Below, one piece after another: positions 1 through 7,869 of a DNA stretch of 64,000 nucleotides (positions within the stretch are counted from its first letter, which is position 1; each line of letters begins with the position of its first letter). The translations under genes were made by a program, and so were the position numbers. The notes beneath the pieces are model-generated. The model did not search any database. It saw nothing but the letters and a program-made list of their open reading frames with translations, and had not been told where the DNA came from. Origin of the DNA: RGIG5327 sp045612485 (lineage in GTDB: Bacteria > Verrucomicrobiota > Lentisphaeria > Victivallales > UBA1829); contig JAZKZE010000030.1 of the NCBI GenBank assembly GCA_045612485.1, positions 1 to 64,000 of the forward strand. The letters run 5' to 3'.

Positions 1-1
1 T

Positions 2-937
2 TGGCCTCCGACTTTTCTGGGAAATGTTATGGGGGGGATGCTGATCCATTATACCGGAAGTTATGCCGCTGTTTTCTGGCTTTGCGGTATCATGTATTTT
101 ATAAGCGGATTTGCCATCATCTTTACAAGGGATACCCCGCTGCACCGTAAAGAGGGCAGGGCTTCTTTCCTGACCCTCCGTCTGCCCCGCAGTCTTTACA
201 GTATCCTGCCTGATACCATGAACAGTTTCCTCCTCCATCTGCACATTAAAACTGCTCTTGCGGAAGAATATGCGGAAAACAATGGCACAGAAACAGGAAA
301 ACCTGTACAGAAAAAGCATCCCTGGACATCCTATCTGCCTCATCTTGCATTGGTGATCTGGCTTCTTCTGCTGCTCTTTGTCCTTATGGGGATCAGCAGA
401 AGTTATACGGCTCCCTATCTGGCACTGAAGGTGGCAACCTATACGAAGGATGCTGCATACTGGACAGGGATCGTCAGTGCCGCTGTCTGTGCCGGAGCGA
501 TCTTCTCCGGAGTCATCATGGGGTATCTTTCCGATAAAGTTTCCCCCCATGTGCTGATGATCCCGGTTCTGGTTATCTCAGCAGTGACTCTTGCTTTCCA
601 GGGGTGGGCTTCTTCCATATTGACTTTTACTGTGATGCGGGTCATCCAGAATATTATTGCAGGAGGTATCCATCCGGTTCTGCAAAAAATGCTCTCCTCC
701 GTGACGCCCAAACGCAGCCGCGGGACTGCTTTCGGATTTGCCTCCTGTGCTTCCAGTATCGGAACGATGCTTGCCGCATTGATGGGATGGGGAAGCCATA
801 CCCTTTTCTCCCTTAACGGGATATTCTATTCTGCGGCAGTCTTTACCGCATTGATCATTCCTGTGTTTATCCTTATTATGAACATGGCAATGCGGTATCC
901 CATGTATGTGACAAAACAGAAACTGATGAAAAAATAA
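2..937 (+). CDS. MFS permease, C-terminal part (cut by window start)
   Basis: Carboxy-terminal part of a major facilitator superfamily transporter. The frame is open to the left edge, so the true start and the first membrane helices lie outside the window. About 311 residues are visible. They contain several hydrophobic helices, with a polar stretch around residues 85-110 that fits the central cytoplasmic loop between the two six-helix halves, and a short basic tail. The stop lies 24 bases before an alpha-galactosidase on the same strand, so the two are probably co-transcribed. That makes import of an alpha-galactoside a reasonable inference. A complete permease of the same broad type is encoded at 45582-46790. 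The substrate cannot be read from the sequence. Confidence 0.85.
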   Translation, partial: WPPTFLGNVMGGMLIHYTGSYAAVFWLCGIMYFISGFAIIFTRDTPLHRKEGRASFLTLRLPRSLYSILPDTMNSFLLHLHIKTALAEEYAENNGTETGKPVQKKHPWTSYLPHLALVIWLLLLLFVLMGISRSYTAPYLALKVATYTKDAAYWTGIVSAAVCAGAIFSGVIMGYLSDKVSPHVLMIPVLVISAVTLAFQGWASSILTFTVMRVIQNIIAGGIHPVLQKMLSSVTPKRSRGTAFGFASCASSIGTMLAALMGWGSHTLFSLNGIFYSAAVFTALIIPVFILIMNMAMRYPMYVTKQKLMKK

Positions 938-961
938 TACTTTACACTTAAGGATACGGAT

Positions 962-3028
962 ATGGAAAAGAAAGTAAATAAGGTTGGATTCATCCGGTTT
1001 GAACAGGATGATATGGGACTTTTTCCGGCAAGGATCGGCATTTTCGGCGGAAGAAGAACTTTGTCGGTCTCTCTGGACAGTACAGGGATCTTTTCTCTTA
1101 AAACCGATGAAGGGATCTTTGACGGTTATGAGTTTCAACTTGTGGATATTTACGAAGAAAAGGATCTTCTCAAATTTACTTTCCGTTCTCCTTCCTCTTC
1201 CTTTACTCTGGAAAGTACATGGAAATATGATGGGGTGTGCAATATCATCTCCCGTAAAGACGTATTTATCAACACCGGCAGTGAAGTGCGTATCGTAAAC
1301 CGCTTTTTCCCGAAAATCGTTTTCCAGAGCGGGGATTATTCCCTTTATACCCAGCAGTGCCGCTGGGGATTGGAAAGTCAGGGCCAGTGGCGGGAACTTT
1401 CCTGCGGAAGCATTGAATTGAGTTCCCGTCTGGGCAGGTGGACGGAAGGGGGAACACCTTTTGCTGTTCTGCGTACACATGAATCGAAAGAAGCTCTTGC
1501 ATTCCATGTGATTCCCAACGGCGATTATCTTATGCGCTTTTCCGCATCTGTGGTTTCCACCATGAAACCCCATTGTATTTTCCAGTATGGTCTTTCCGAT
1601 GAAGATCTTGAAGCACTTGTGCTGCCCGGGGAAAGACTGGAAGCTCCGGAATTACTGATCCAGAGATTGCCTTCAAGAGAGGAATACAGCGGAACGGCTC
1701 TGCTGCACCGGTATGCAAATAAATATCTCTGTGCAGAATGGAAAAGTCTTCCGGTATTATACAATACCTGGCTGGATGTGATGAATGATCTTTCTGTACC
1801 CCGGATGAGAAAACAGCTTCAGGCGGCAAAGAAGGCGGGATGCGAAGTTTTTGTCATTGATGCGGGCTGGTATAAGGATGCCGGGGACTGGTCAGAAAAA
1901 GAGGATAAAGCCTTTTGCGGCAGGATGAAAGAGTTTGCCGATGAAGTACGCAAGGAAGGACTGGGGTTCGGGATTTGGATCGAACCGGAATTTTTCAGTC
2001 CCACCTGTCCCGCAGTAAAAGAACATAAAGAATTTTTTGTAACTACAGACGGCAGATGGAAAGATTCCGCCAGAATGCGTATGGATTTTACTGTGCCGGG
2101 TGCAGTGGATTTCTATTATGAGATGATTGCTTCCCTGATCCGGAAATATGATCTTGCCTATATTAAATTCGATATGAATACCACTCCCGGACGGGATGAT
2201 ACGGGAACAGCGCTCTATGGATACGTTAAAGGTATCCATGAAGTTATGACGCGTTTGCGGAAAGATTATCCCGGAACGGTTCTGGAAAACTGTTCCAGCG
2301 GGGCAATGCGTACCACACTTGCGGAATTGCCTTATTTCGATCATCACTTTGTAAGTGACAATGCCAATATTCTGGATGTATTGCATATTACCCAGGGGAC
2401 TGCATTGCGGATGCCTGCGGGAAGGATCATGCGCTGGCTTACCATTGCTTCTGCCGGAAGTTTCCGTTTGTGGCCCTTTCCTCCGGAAATCGCTGTCATC
2501 CAGCCGCAGAATGCCACATGGAAACACTATGAGGAAACCGATCTGACCTGCGGTATTCTTGCATCCATGACGGGGGTATTGGGTTTTTCCGGAGATTTTG
2601 CCAGTCTGAAAGACGAAACGCTTTCCGCAATCCGGGAAGTCACGGAGTTTTACAAAGAATATAAAGAGGTCTTCCAGAATGGGGAAATGACACTTCTCAC
2701 CCCGCCGGACAGTATAGATCACCGTCACGGCTTCATTTCTTTCCTTGTTTCGCACCGGGAAAGCGGAAAACATTTTCTTTTCCTTTTCTACCGTAACTGC
2801 GATGGCGCAAGCCGCATGATCCTGCAAATGCCTGCCTGCGCTTCCGCAAACGGACTGAAAAAGGATTCTCTTTATAATGTCGTCCCCCTGTTCGGCAATC
2901 AGGAAAGTGCCGCACCCTTCACTGCAACAGGGGAAGACCTTGCCGCAGACGGTATTGAAATACCCCTTCATGTGGAACAGCATGGGGATTTCAAAGGTTG
3001 TCTCTGGCAGATCACAGAAGCCGAGTAA
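962..3028 (+). CDS. GH36-family alpha-galactosidase
   Basis: Predicted retaining alpha-galactosidase of 688 residues, within the normal size of GH36. An N-terminal beta-supersandwich (about 1-250) precedes a TIM barrel. The barrel shows the family landmarks: YNTW near 267, the DAGW motif near 300, the nucleophile in YIKFDMN (Asp404) and the acid/base in VSDN (Asp466), with CSSG between them. No signal peptide is seen, so it probably acts in the cytoplasm on imported oligosaccharides. The start follows an AAGGA ribosome site. It lies 24 bases after an MFS permease gene, suggesting a transporter-enzyme pair. Alpha-galactosides are the likely substrate; alpha-N-acetylgalactosaminide cannot be excluded. 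Confidence 0.9.
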   Translation: MEKKVNKVGFIRFEQDDMGLFPARIGIFGGRRTLSVSLDSTGIFSLKTDEGIFDGYEFQLVDIYEEKDLLKFTFRSPSSSFTLESTWKYDGVCNIISRKDVFINTGSEVRIVNRFFPKIVFQSGDYSLYTQQCRWGLESQGQWRELSCGSIELSSRLGRWTEGGTPFAVLRTHESKEALAFHVIPNGDYLMRFSASVVSTMKPHCIFQYGLSDEDLEALVLPGERLEAPELLIQRLPSREEYSGTALLHRYANKYLCAEWKSLPVLYNTWLDVMNDLSVPRMRKQLQAAKKAGCEVFVIDAGWYKDAGDWSEKEDKAFCGRMKEFADEVRKEGLGFGIWIEPEFFSPTCPAVKEHKEFFVTTDGRWKDSARMRMDFTVPGAVDFYYEMIASLIRKYDLAYIKFDMNTTPGRDDTGTALYGYVKGIHEVMTRLRKDYPGTVLENCSSGAMRTTLAELPYFDHHFVSDNANILDVLHITQGTALRMPAGRIMRWLTIASAGSFRLWPFPPEIAVIQPQNATWKHYEETDLTCGILASMTGVLGFSGDFASLKDETLSAIREVTEFYKEYKEVFQNGEMTLLTPPDSIDHRHGFISFLVSHRESGKHFLFLFYRNCDGASRMILQMPACASANGLKKDSLYNVVPLFGNQESAAPFTATGEDLAADGIEIPLHVEQHGDFKGCLWQITEAE

Positions 3029-3067
3029 AAAAACAACATTCGACCGGAAAGGATGATTGCCATTGAT

Positions 3068-3095
3068 TTGAAATATTGCAAAAATGTGATAAAAT
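3068..3095 (+). promoter_or_regulatory. Promoter for the MBOAT-SGNH pair
   Basis: TTGAAA (3068-3073), a 16-base spacer and TAAAAT (3090-3095), placed 42 bases before the MBOAT start in an AT-rich gap. It matches the sigma-70-like pattern seen repeatedly in this window. Confidence 0.5.
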
Positions 3096-3136
3096 GTTAT
3101 TTTTAAACAAAAAATATAAAAAAAGGAAATAAATCA

Positions 3137-4519
3137 ATGCTTTTTTGTTCGTATATATTTATTTTTATGTTTCTGCCTCTCTCAGTGGCGGGATATTTTC
3201 TTCTGAACAGATGCAGCCGTACCGCCGGGAGAGTATGGCTTCTTGCTGCATCGCTGTTCTTTTACGGGTATTTCAATATATATTATCTTTTTCTCCTGAT
3301 TGGATCCCTTGTATTGAATTACACGTTGGGACATATTCTCTGCACTAAAAGGAGCAAATTTCTTCTGGCTCTGGGGATCGCCGCCAATATTTTTATATTG
3401 GGGTATTGCAAATATTATGATTTTTTTGTAAGCAACATCAATTTTCTTTTCGGAACGGATCTTCTTCTGAAAAACCTTCTTCTGCCGTTGGGGATAAGTT
3501 TCTTTACCTTTCAGCAGATCTCTTATCTTTATGATGTGTATGACCGGGTCCTGACGGAAAAATATTCCCCACTGACCTATTCATTGTTCGTTACATTTTT
3601 CCCCCAGCTGGTTGCCGGGCCCATTGTGCTTGCCAATGAGATGATGCCCCAGTTTGCCGAAGAAAAGAATCTGAAAGTCAATTACTCCAATCTTGCCTGC
3701 GGAATTTTCATCTTTTCCCTGGGGCTTGCCAAAAAGATGCTTCTTGCGGATTTTCTTGCTCCGGTGGCAGACAGGACTTTTGCGATGAGTACGCCGGGAT
3801 TTGCCGATTCTCTTGTTGGTTCATTGGCCTATTTCCTTCAGATCTATTTTGATTTCAGCGGATATTGTGATATGGCGATCGGGATCGGATATATGTTCAA
3901 TATTGTCCTTCCGGTAAACTTTTATGCTCCTTACCGCTCTGCCAATATCCAGGAATTCTGGAAAACCTGGCATATCACCCTGGGGAGATTTCTTACCCAG
4001 TTTGTTTATTTTCCTCTGGGTGGAAGCAAGAAAGGAAGACTGCGTACCTATATAAATCTTTTTATGGTATTTTTTGTCAGCGGGATCTGGCACGGGGCAA
4101 GCTGGATGTATGTGATCTGGGGGATGGTGCATGGGATCGCGGTAATGGTACACCGTTTCTGGAGCAAGGATCTGAAAAAGACCATGCCCCGGTATGCCGG
4201 ATTCATTCTTACCTTCCTTTTTCTCTGGCTGAGTGTGATCATATTCCGGTCGGAAAATCTTGCTGTGGCAAAAAGAGTTTATTGCGGGTTCTTCCGTTTC
4301 CGGACAAATGATTTTATTGCATTTGCCGATTCTTTCAGCCGCAACGATCTTCTGCTTTTTATTGTATCCTTTCTGATTATTTTCCTTCTGCCACCGGCAA
4401 ATTCATTTCAGAAAAATTTCAAACCGGTGGTATGGCATCTTGCTGTTTCGCTGATCCTGCTTGTATGCAGTATTTTCTGTTTTAATAAAATATCACCTTT
4501 TATTTATTTCAATTTTTGA
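3137..4519 (+). CDS. MBOAT-family O-acyltransferase (AlgI-like)
   Basis: Membrane-bound O-acyltransferase of 460 residues, the usual size for the AlgI/PatA/DltB group. About ten hydrophobic helices run the length of the protein. The family core is visible: the DFSGYCDMAIG stretch near 238, the NFYAPY and FWKTWHITLG motifs, and the invariant histidine in SGIWHGASW near 320. Such proteins move an acyl (normally acetyl) group across the membrane to decorate an extracytoplasmic polysaccharide. The next gene, 15 bases downstream, encodes an SGNH-like partner of the kind that completes these systems. Polymer and acyl donor are not shown by the sequence. Confidence 0.88.
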   Translation: MLFCSYIFIFMFLPLSVAGYFLLNRCSRTAGRVWLLAASLFFYGYFNIYYLFLLIGSLVLNYTLGHILCTKRSKFLLALGIAANIFILGYCKYYDFFVSNINFLFGTDLLLKNLLLPLGISFFTFQQISYLYDVYDRVLTEKYSPLTYSLFVTFFPQLVAGPIVLANEMMPQFAEEKNLKVNYSNLACGIFIFSLGLAKKMLLADFLAPVADRTFAMSTPGFADSLVGSLAYFLQIYFDFSGYCDMAIGIGYMFNIVLPVNFYAPYRSANIQEFWKTWHITLGRFLTQFVYFPLGGSKKGRLRTYINLFMVFFVSGIWHGASWMYVIWGMVHGIAVMVHRFWSKDLKKTMPRYAGFILTFLFLWLSVIIFRSENLAVAKRVYCGFFRFRTNDFIAFADSFSRNDLLLFIVSFLIIFLLPPANSFQKNFKPVVWHLAVSLILLVCSIFCFNKISPFIYFNF

Positions 4520-4534
4520 TGAACGGGGGCGGCA

Positions 4535-5707
4535 ATGAAAGAATTTTTTATAAAGAATTTTGAAAAAGTAAAAGAATTTGCAATGAAAGCAGCCGGGAAG
4601 ATCCTTCCTGTGGTAAATCATTCCTTGAGTGCGGAAAAGTTCTGTAAATATTTTTTCTGCATTTTTGCAGGTTTCGTTGTTTTCTTCACCCTCCTTGTAT
4701 TCTGGCTGGATCCCTATGTTTATTATCACAAAGCCTTCGGGGTGCGTCAGGTCTATGATTTGAGATCGGTAGCAGTCATTCCCGGAATATTGCGGCATTT
4801 TGATTATGATTGTATGCTGGTTGGCAGTTCCATGACACAGAATTTCCATATAGACAGGATCAATTCCGCTTTGAAGGTGAACTGCATCAAGGCAACCTCT
4901 GCCGGACTTACCGGAAGTACACTTAATGAATATCTGAAGAAAGCTCTTTCTGTGAAGAAAGGAAAGCTGAAGCGGGTTCTTATCGGGATGGATTTTTTTG
5001 CTTTGACCCAGGATAAACTTCAGCTTTGGGAGCCGTATCATTATCTTTACAAGGACACATTCTTTCCGCCGGAATATTTTTATTCTGCCGATACCCTTGA
5101 AGCTGTATGGAAGGTCATCCGGGTGAATATTGCCTATCCGTTCAGTCAGAAAATGCGGGATGAAGCCTGCTATAATACCATGTTCTGCAATCAACGCAAC
5201 AGGCATAAATACGGCCGCAGGTATATAGAAGATTATGTAAGAAGAATGACCAGTTACCCTATGGGCAATCCGGTGATTTTCCGTAAAAGTCTGGATACTT
5301 ATGTTCTGAAACACGTCCGGGAAAATCCGGAAGTGAGATTTGATCTTTTTCTGCCGCCGTACAGCGTTTATCTGTGGTGTACTCTTGATGAAGCAAATTT
5401 TCTGGATATGTTCTGCAATGACCGCAATTATCTTGCCGGGATCGTCGGAAAATATCCCAATATCGTTTTGCATGATTTCCATGCAGTGGAGGAGATCTCC
5501 TGTAATCTGGATCTTTATAAAGATGTCACCCACTATTCTCCGGCAGTTAATGATATGATCCTTGAGGGGATCGCCTCCGGAAAATATGTTTTCAAAGGGA
5601 AGGCTTTTACTGAAAGAACAGAGAAACTTAAAAAACTCACTGCAAAGTACCGGCCCGAATTTGACTCTTTACGCGTGGAAATCAAAAAGAAACTTGCGAA
5701 AAAATAA
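4535..5707 (+). CDS. SGNH-like membrane-anchored partner of the MBOAT acyltransferase
   Basis: Protein of 390 residues with one membrane segment (about 39-58) and the remainder probably extracytoplasmic. A GSSMTQNF motif (Ser98/Ser99) supplies the block-I serine of an SGNH hydrolase fold. A DVTH motif (Asp330, His333) supplies the C-terminal Asp-x-x-His pair. Asn102 follows in the first block. This architecture is known for AlgJ/AlgX- and DltD-like partners of MBOAT proteins. The gene lies 15 bases behind the MBOAT gene, so I infer it takes the acyl group from it and transfers it to a surface glycan. The last 50 residues are lysine-rich. Overall identity to named families looks low, so the call rests on motifs and context. 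Confidence 0.7.
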   Translation: MKEFFIKNFEKVKEFAMKAAGKILPVVNHSLSAEKFCKYFFCIFAGFVVFFTLLVFWLDPYVYYHKAFGVRQVYDLRSVAVIPGILRHFDYDCMLVGSSMTQNFHIDRINSALKVNCIKATSAGLTGSTLNEYLKKALSVKKGKLKRVLIGMDFFALTQDKLQLWEPYHYLYKDTFFPPEYFYSADTLEAVWKVIRVNIAYPFSQKMRDEACYNTMFCNQRNRHKYGRRYIEDYVRRMTSYPMGNPVIFRKSLDTYVLKHVRENPEVRFDLFLPPYSVYLWCTLDEANFLDMFCNDRNYLAGIVGKYPNIVLHDFHAVEEISCNLDLYKDVTHYSPAVNDMILEGIASGKYVFKGKAFTERTEKLKKLTAKYRPEFDSLRVEIKKKLAKK

Positions 5708-5751
5708 AAAAGGCAGCAGAGGGGTTCTGCAATATCTTTCCTGCCGGAATT

Positions 5752-6453
5752 TTATTGCAGAAGAGCCATTTCCTCTTTGGTAAGTTCCCTGCATTTTCCC
5801 GGGGGAAGTGTTTCATCAAGGAAAAGTTTCCCTATGGCGACCCTTTTGAGGAAAAGAACATTTTTACCCACTTTTTCACACATTCTTTTCACCTGATGAA
5901 ATTTGCCTTCCGAGATCTCTATAAAGACTTTCCGGGGATCTTCCGTTATTTCAAGAACGGCACTTTTTGCACTGAAATCCCCCAAATCCATTCCGGAGGC
6001 AAATTTTTCCATATCCTCTTTTTCCGCAGGGATATCCAGTATTGCAAAATAGCGTTTTTTTACCTCTTTACGGGGGGACATCAGGGCGTGGTCGAATTGT
6101 CCATCATTGGTGAGAAGGAGCAGTCCTTCCGTATCTTTATCCAGTCTGCCTACCGGAAAGACTTTGTAGTGCTGTAATTCCTCCGGGACAAGTTCTGTGA
6201 CTACCGGATCATGATCATCTTCTGTGGCACTTAAATACCCTTGCGGTTTGTTCAGCATAAGATAAACATATTTGCGGTAGGGGATAAGAACGCCTTTTAC
6301 AGTGATGACGGAATTTTCATCCACTTTTTCATCCGGACTTTTCACACATCTTCCGTCAGCAATGATCCTGTTTGTTTTTGCCAGCAATCTGATTTCCCTG
6401 CGGCTGTAGGAACTGGATTCGGAAAGAAATTTATCCAAACGCATTTTTGCCAT
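5752..6453 (-). CDS. rsuA: 16S rRNA pseudouridine synthase, RsuA/RluB/E/F family
   Basis: Pseudouridine synthase of 233 residues, typical for RsuA. An N-terminal S4 RNA-binding domain (about 3-60) has the SRRE turn. The catalytic domain carries the signature GRLDKDTEGLLLLTND, with the active aspartate at about 105, and NKPQGYL before it. RsuA acts on U516 of 16S rRNA; RluB, RluE and RluF are the alternatives. I chose the ATG at 6453 rather than the one two codons upstream because an AAAGAAAGG ribosome site lies six bases before it. It converges with the SGNH gene and is divergent from the M20 amidohydrolase. Confidence 0.88.
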   Translation of the reverse strand: MAKMRLDKFLSESSSYSRREIRLLAKTNRIIADGRCVKSPDEKVDENSVITVKGVLIPYRKYVYLMLNKPQGYLSATEDDHDPVVTELVPEELQHYKVFPVGRLDKDTEGLLLLTNDGQFDHALMSPRKEVKKRYFAILDIPAEKEDMEKFASGMDLGDFSAKSAVLEITEDPRKVFIEISEGKFHQVKRMCEKVGKNVLFLKRVAIGKLFLDETLPPGKCRELTKEEMALLQ

Positions 6454-6476
6454 ATTCATCCTTTCTTTACCTCATT

Positions 6477-6504
6477 ACAATACACTCTTTTTTCCATATT
6501 GCAA
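6477..6504 (-). promoter_or_regulatory. rsuA promoter
   Basis: Read on the minus strand: TTGCAA, 16 bases, TATTGT, about 25 bases upstream of the chosen rsuA start. The -10 and following bases (TATTGTAAT) are identical to those of the promoter at 60099-60126. Confidence 0.5.
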
Positions 6505-6563
6505 ATCATGGCACCGGAAATCTTTTTTGAAAGGAATATTTTACTTTTTTCTCACTCTTTTGT

Positions 6564-6592
6564 TTGATTCTTTTCACAAAGTGTATTATAAT
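6564..6592 (+). promoter_or_regulatory. Promoter of the M20/GH2/cmk operon
   Basis: TTGATT (6564-6569), a 17-base spacer and a perfect TATAAT (6587-6592), 45 bases before the M20 amidohydrolase start. Confidence 0.6.
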
Positions 6593-6636
6593 ATTATAAT
6601 ACAAAAAATTCAATACCTTGCAAGGAGCATTTTTTT

Positions 6637-7851
6637 ATGAATACCATTCTGGATCAGAAGATCGATTCTCTTGTTCAGGAGATCCTGCCTGCCATGAAGA
6701 ATATCCGCCGTACCATCCATGCCAATCCGGAACTTTCCGGTGAGGAAGTGGAAACAAATTCCCTTATCCGTAATGAATTGGCGAAGATCGGTACTGTGCA
6801 GGTGCTTCCTCCTTTTATCGGAACGGATACTGTTGCTCTTCTTTACGGAAAAAAAGGCGGGGAAAACAGGTACAATGTAACTTTGCGGGCAGATATAGAT
6901 GCTCTTCCCATGCAGGAAGAGTCCGGTGTGGAATATGCTTCAAAGATCCCCGGAAAAATGCATGGCTGCGGCCATGACGGGCATACTGCCTGTGTGCTGG
7001 GGGCGGCCTTTGTGTTGTCCAGACTTACAGAAGAATTCAATGGGTCTGTAAGATTTGTTTTCCAGCCGGGGGAGGAACGGGGTGCATTGGCAAGATTTCT
7101 TGTAGGGAAAGGAGCTTTGGAAAATCCTTCTCCGGATGCGGTTTATGCTCTGCATGCCCACTCTACTGTTCCTGTGGGAACGGTCAAGACGATGGCAGGA
7201 ACTCTCATGTCCGGGATCACCTGCTTTAAAATCACTCTGGAAGGGATGAGTTCCATCCGCAGCGAGCCGGAAAAAGCGGTGGATGCGGTTATTGCTACCG
7301 CAAACCTTATTACACAGATGAATACTCTTATCAGCAATAAAGTTTCCCCCCTTGACAGTGCCATCATCGACTTTGCAAAAGTTGAAGCATTCAATCCAGC
7401 CGGGGATGCCGCCGGAAAAGGGGTTCTCTCTGGTCATATCCGTTATCTCAAAAATTCCACAGGAGAAACTTTACGCAACAGTATTTCCTCCATTGTAAAA
7501 GGTCTGGAAGTTTCCATGGGAGTAAAGGGAACATGTGAATTTGAGGAGGAGTACCGTACAAGTACCAATGCAGAAAGCTGTGTGGAACTTTTGAAACGTA
7601 TCACCATTGGTAAATACGGGGAAAAGATGTTCCAGTATATGCCCCAGCCTTCCATGGGCAGCGAGGATTTCTGTTATTTTCTGGAAAAAGCCCCCGGCGC
7701 ATTTTTCAATCTGGGGGGAGGGGTGGATAAAGCCTATTGTCACAACCCCAAGTTTGACTTTAATGATGATTCTCTTGTCTATGGCATTACCTTAATGGTG
7801 CATCTTGCTCTGGAAACATTGCAGGAACTGGAAGTGGGAAAGAAATTTTAA
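6637..7851 (+). CDS. M20 family metallo-amidohydrolase
   Basis: Amidohydrolase of 404 residues in the M20D group (hippurate hydrolase, N-acyl-amino-acid and IAA-amino-acid hydrolases). Metal-binding landmarks are present: MHGCGHDGHTA (Cys111, His113), the PGEER motif with Glu146/Glu147, and HAH near residue 174. The GSEDFCYF stretch and a histidine in CHNP lie near the C-terminus. The reaction is probably removal of an acyl group from an N-acylated amino acid or small peptide in the cytoplasm. AAGGAG precedes the ATG. It heads an operon with a GH2 enzyme 18 bases downstream, which may hint at an N-acetylated substrate, but that is only inference. Confidence 0.85.
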   Translation: MNTILDQKIDSLVQEILPAMKNIRRTIHANPELSGEEVETNSLIRNELAKIGTVQVLPPFIGTDTVALLYGKKGGENRYNVTLRADIDALPMQEESGVEYASKIPGKMHGCGHDGHTACVLGAAFVLSRLTEEFNGSVRFVFQPGEERGALARFLVGKGALENPSPDAVYALHAHSTVPVGTVKTMAGTLMSGITCFKITLEGMSSIRSEPEKAVDAVIATANLITQMNTLISNKVSPLDSAIIDFAKVEAFNPAGDAAGKGVLSGHIRYLKNSTGETLRNSISSIVKGLEVSMGVKGTCEFEEEYRTSTNAESCVELLKRITIGKYGEKMFQYMPQPSMGSEDFCYFLEKAPGAFFNLGGGVDKAYCHNPKFDFNDDSLVYGITLMVHLALETLQELEVGKKF

Positions 7852-7869
7852 GAAAAAAAGGAAAGAAAC

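Noticed and set aside
4493..5533. A 346-codon minus-strand frame opposite the SGNH gene
   Set aside because: No ribosome site or protein-like motif, while the plus strand carries a coherent membrane-anchored SGNH protein.
5708..5751. Hairpin between the SGNH gene and rsuA (GCAGA/TCTGC)
   Set aside because: The five-base stem has no T-run on either strand, so it is too weak to call a terminator.
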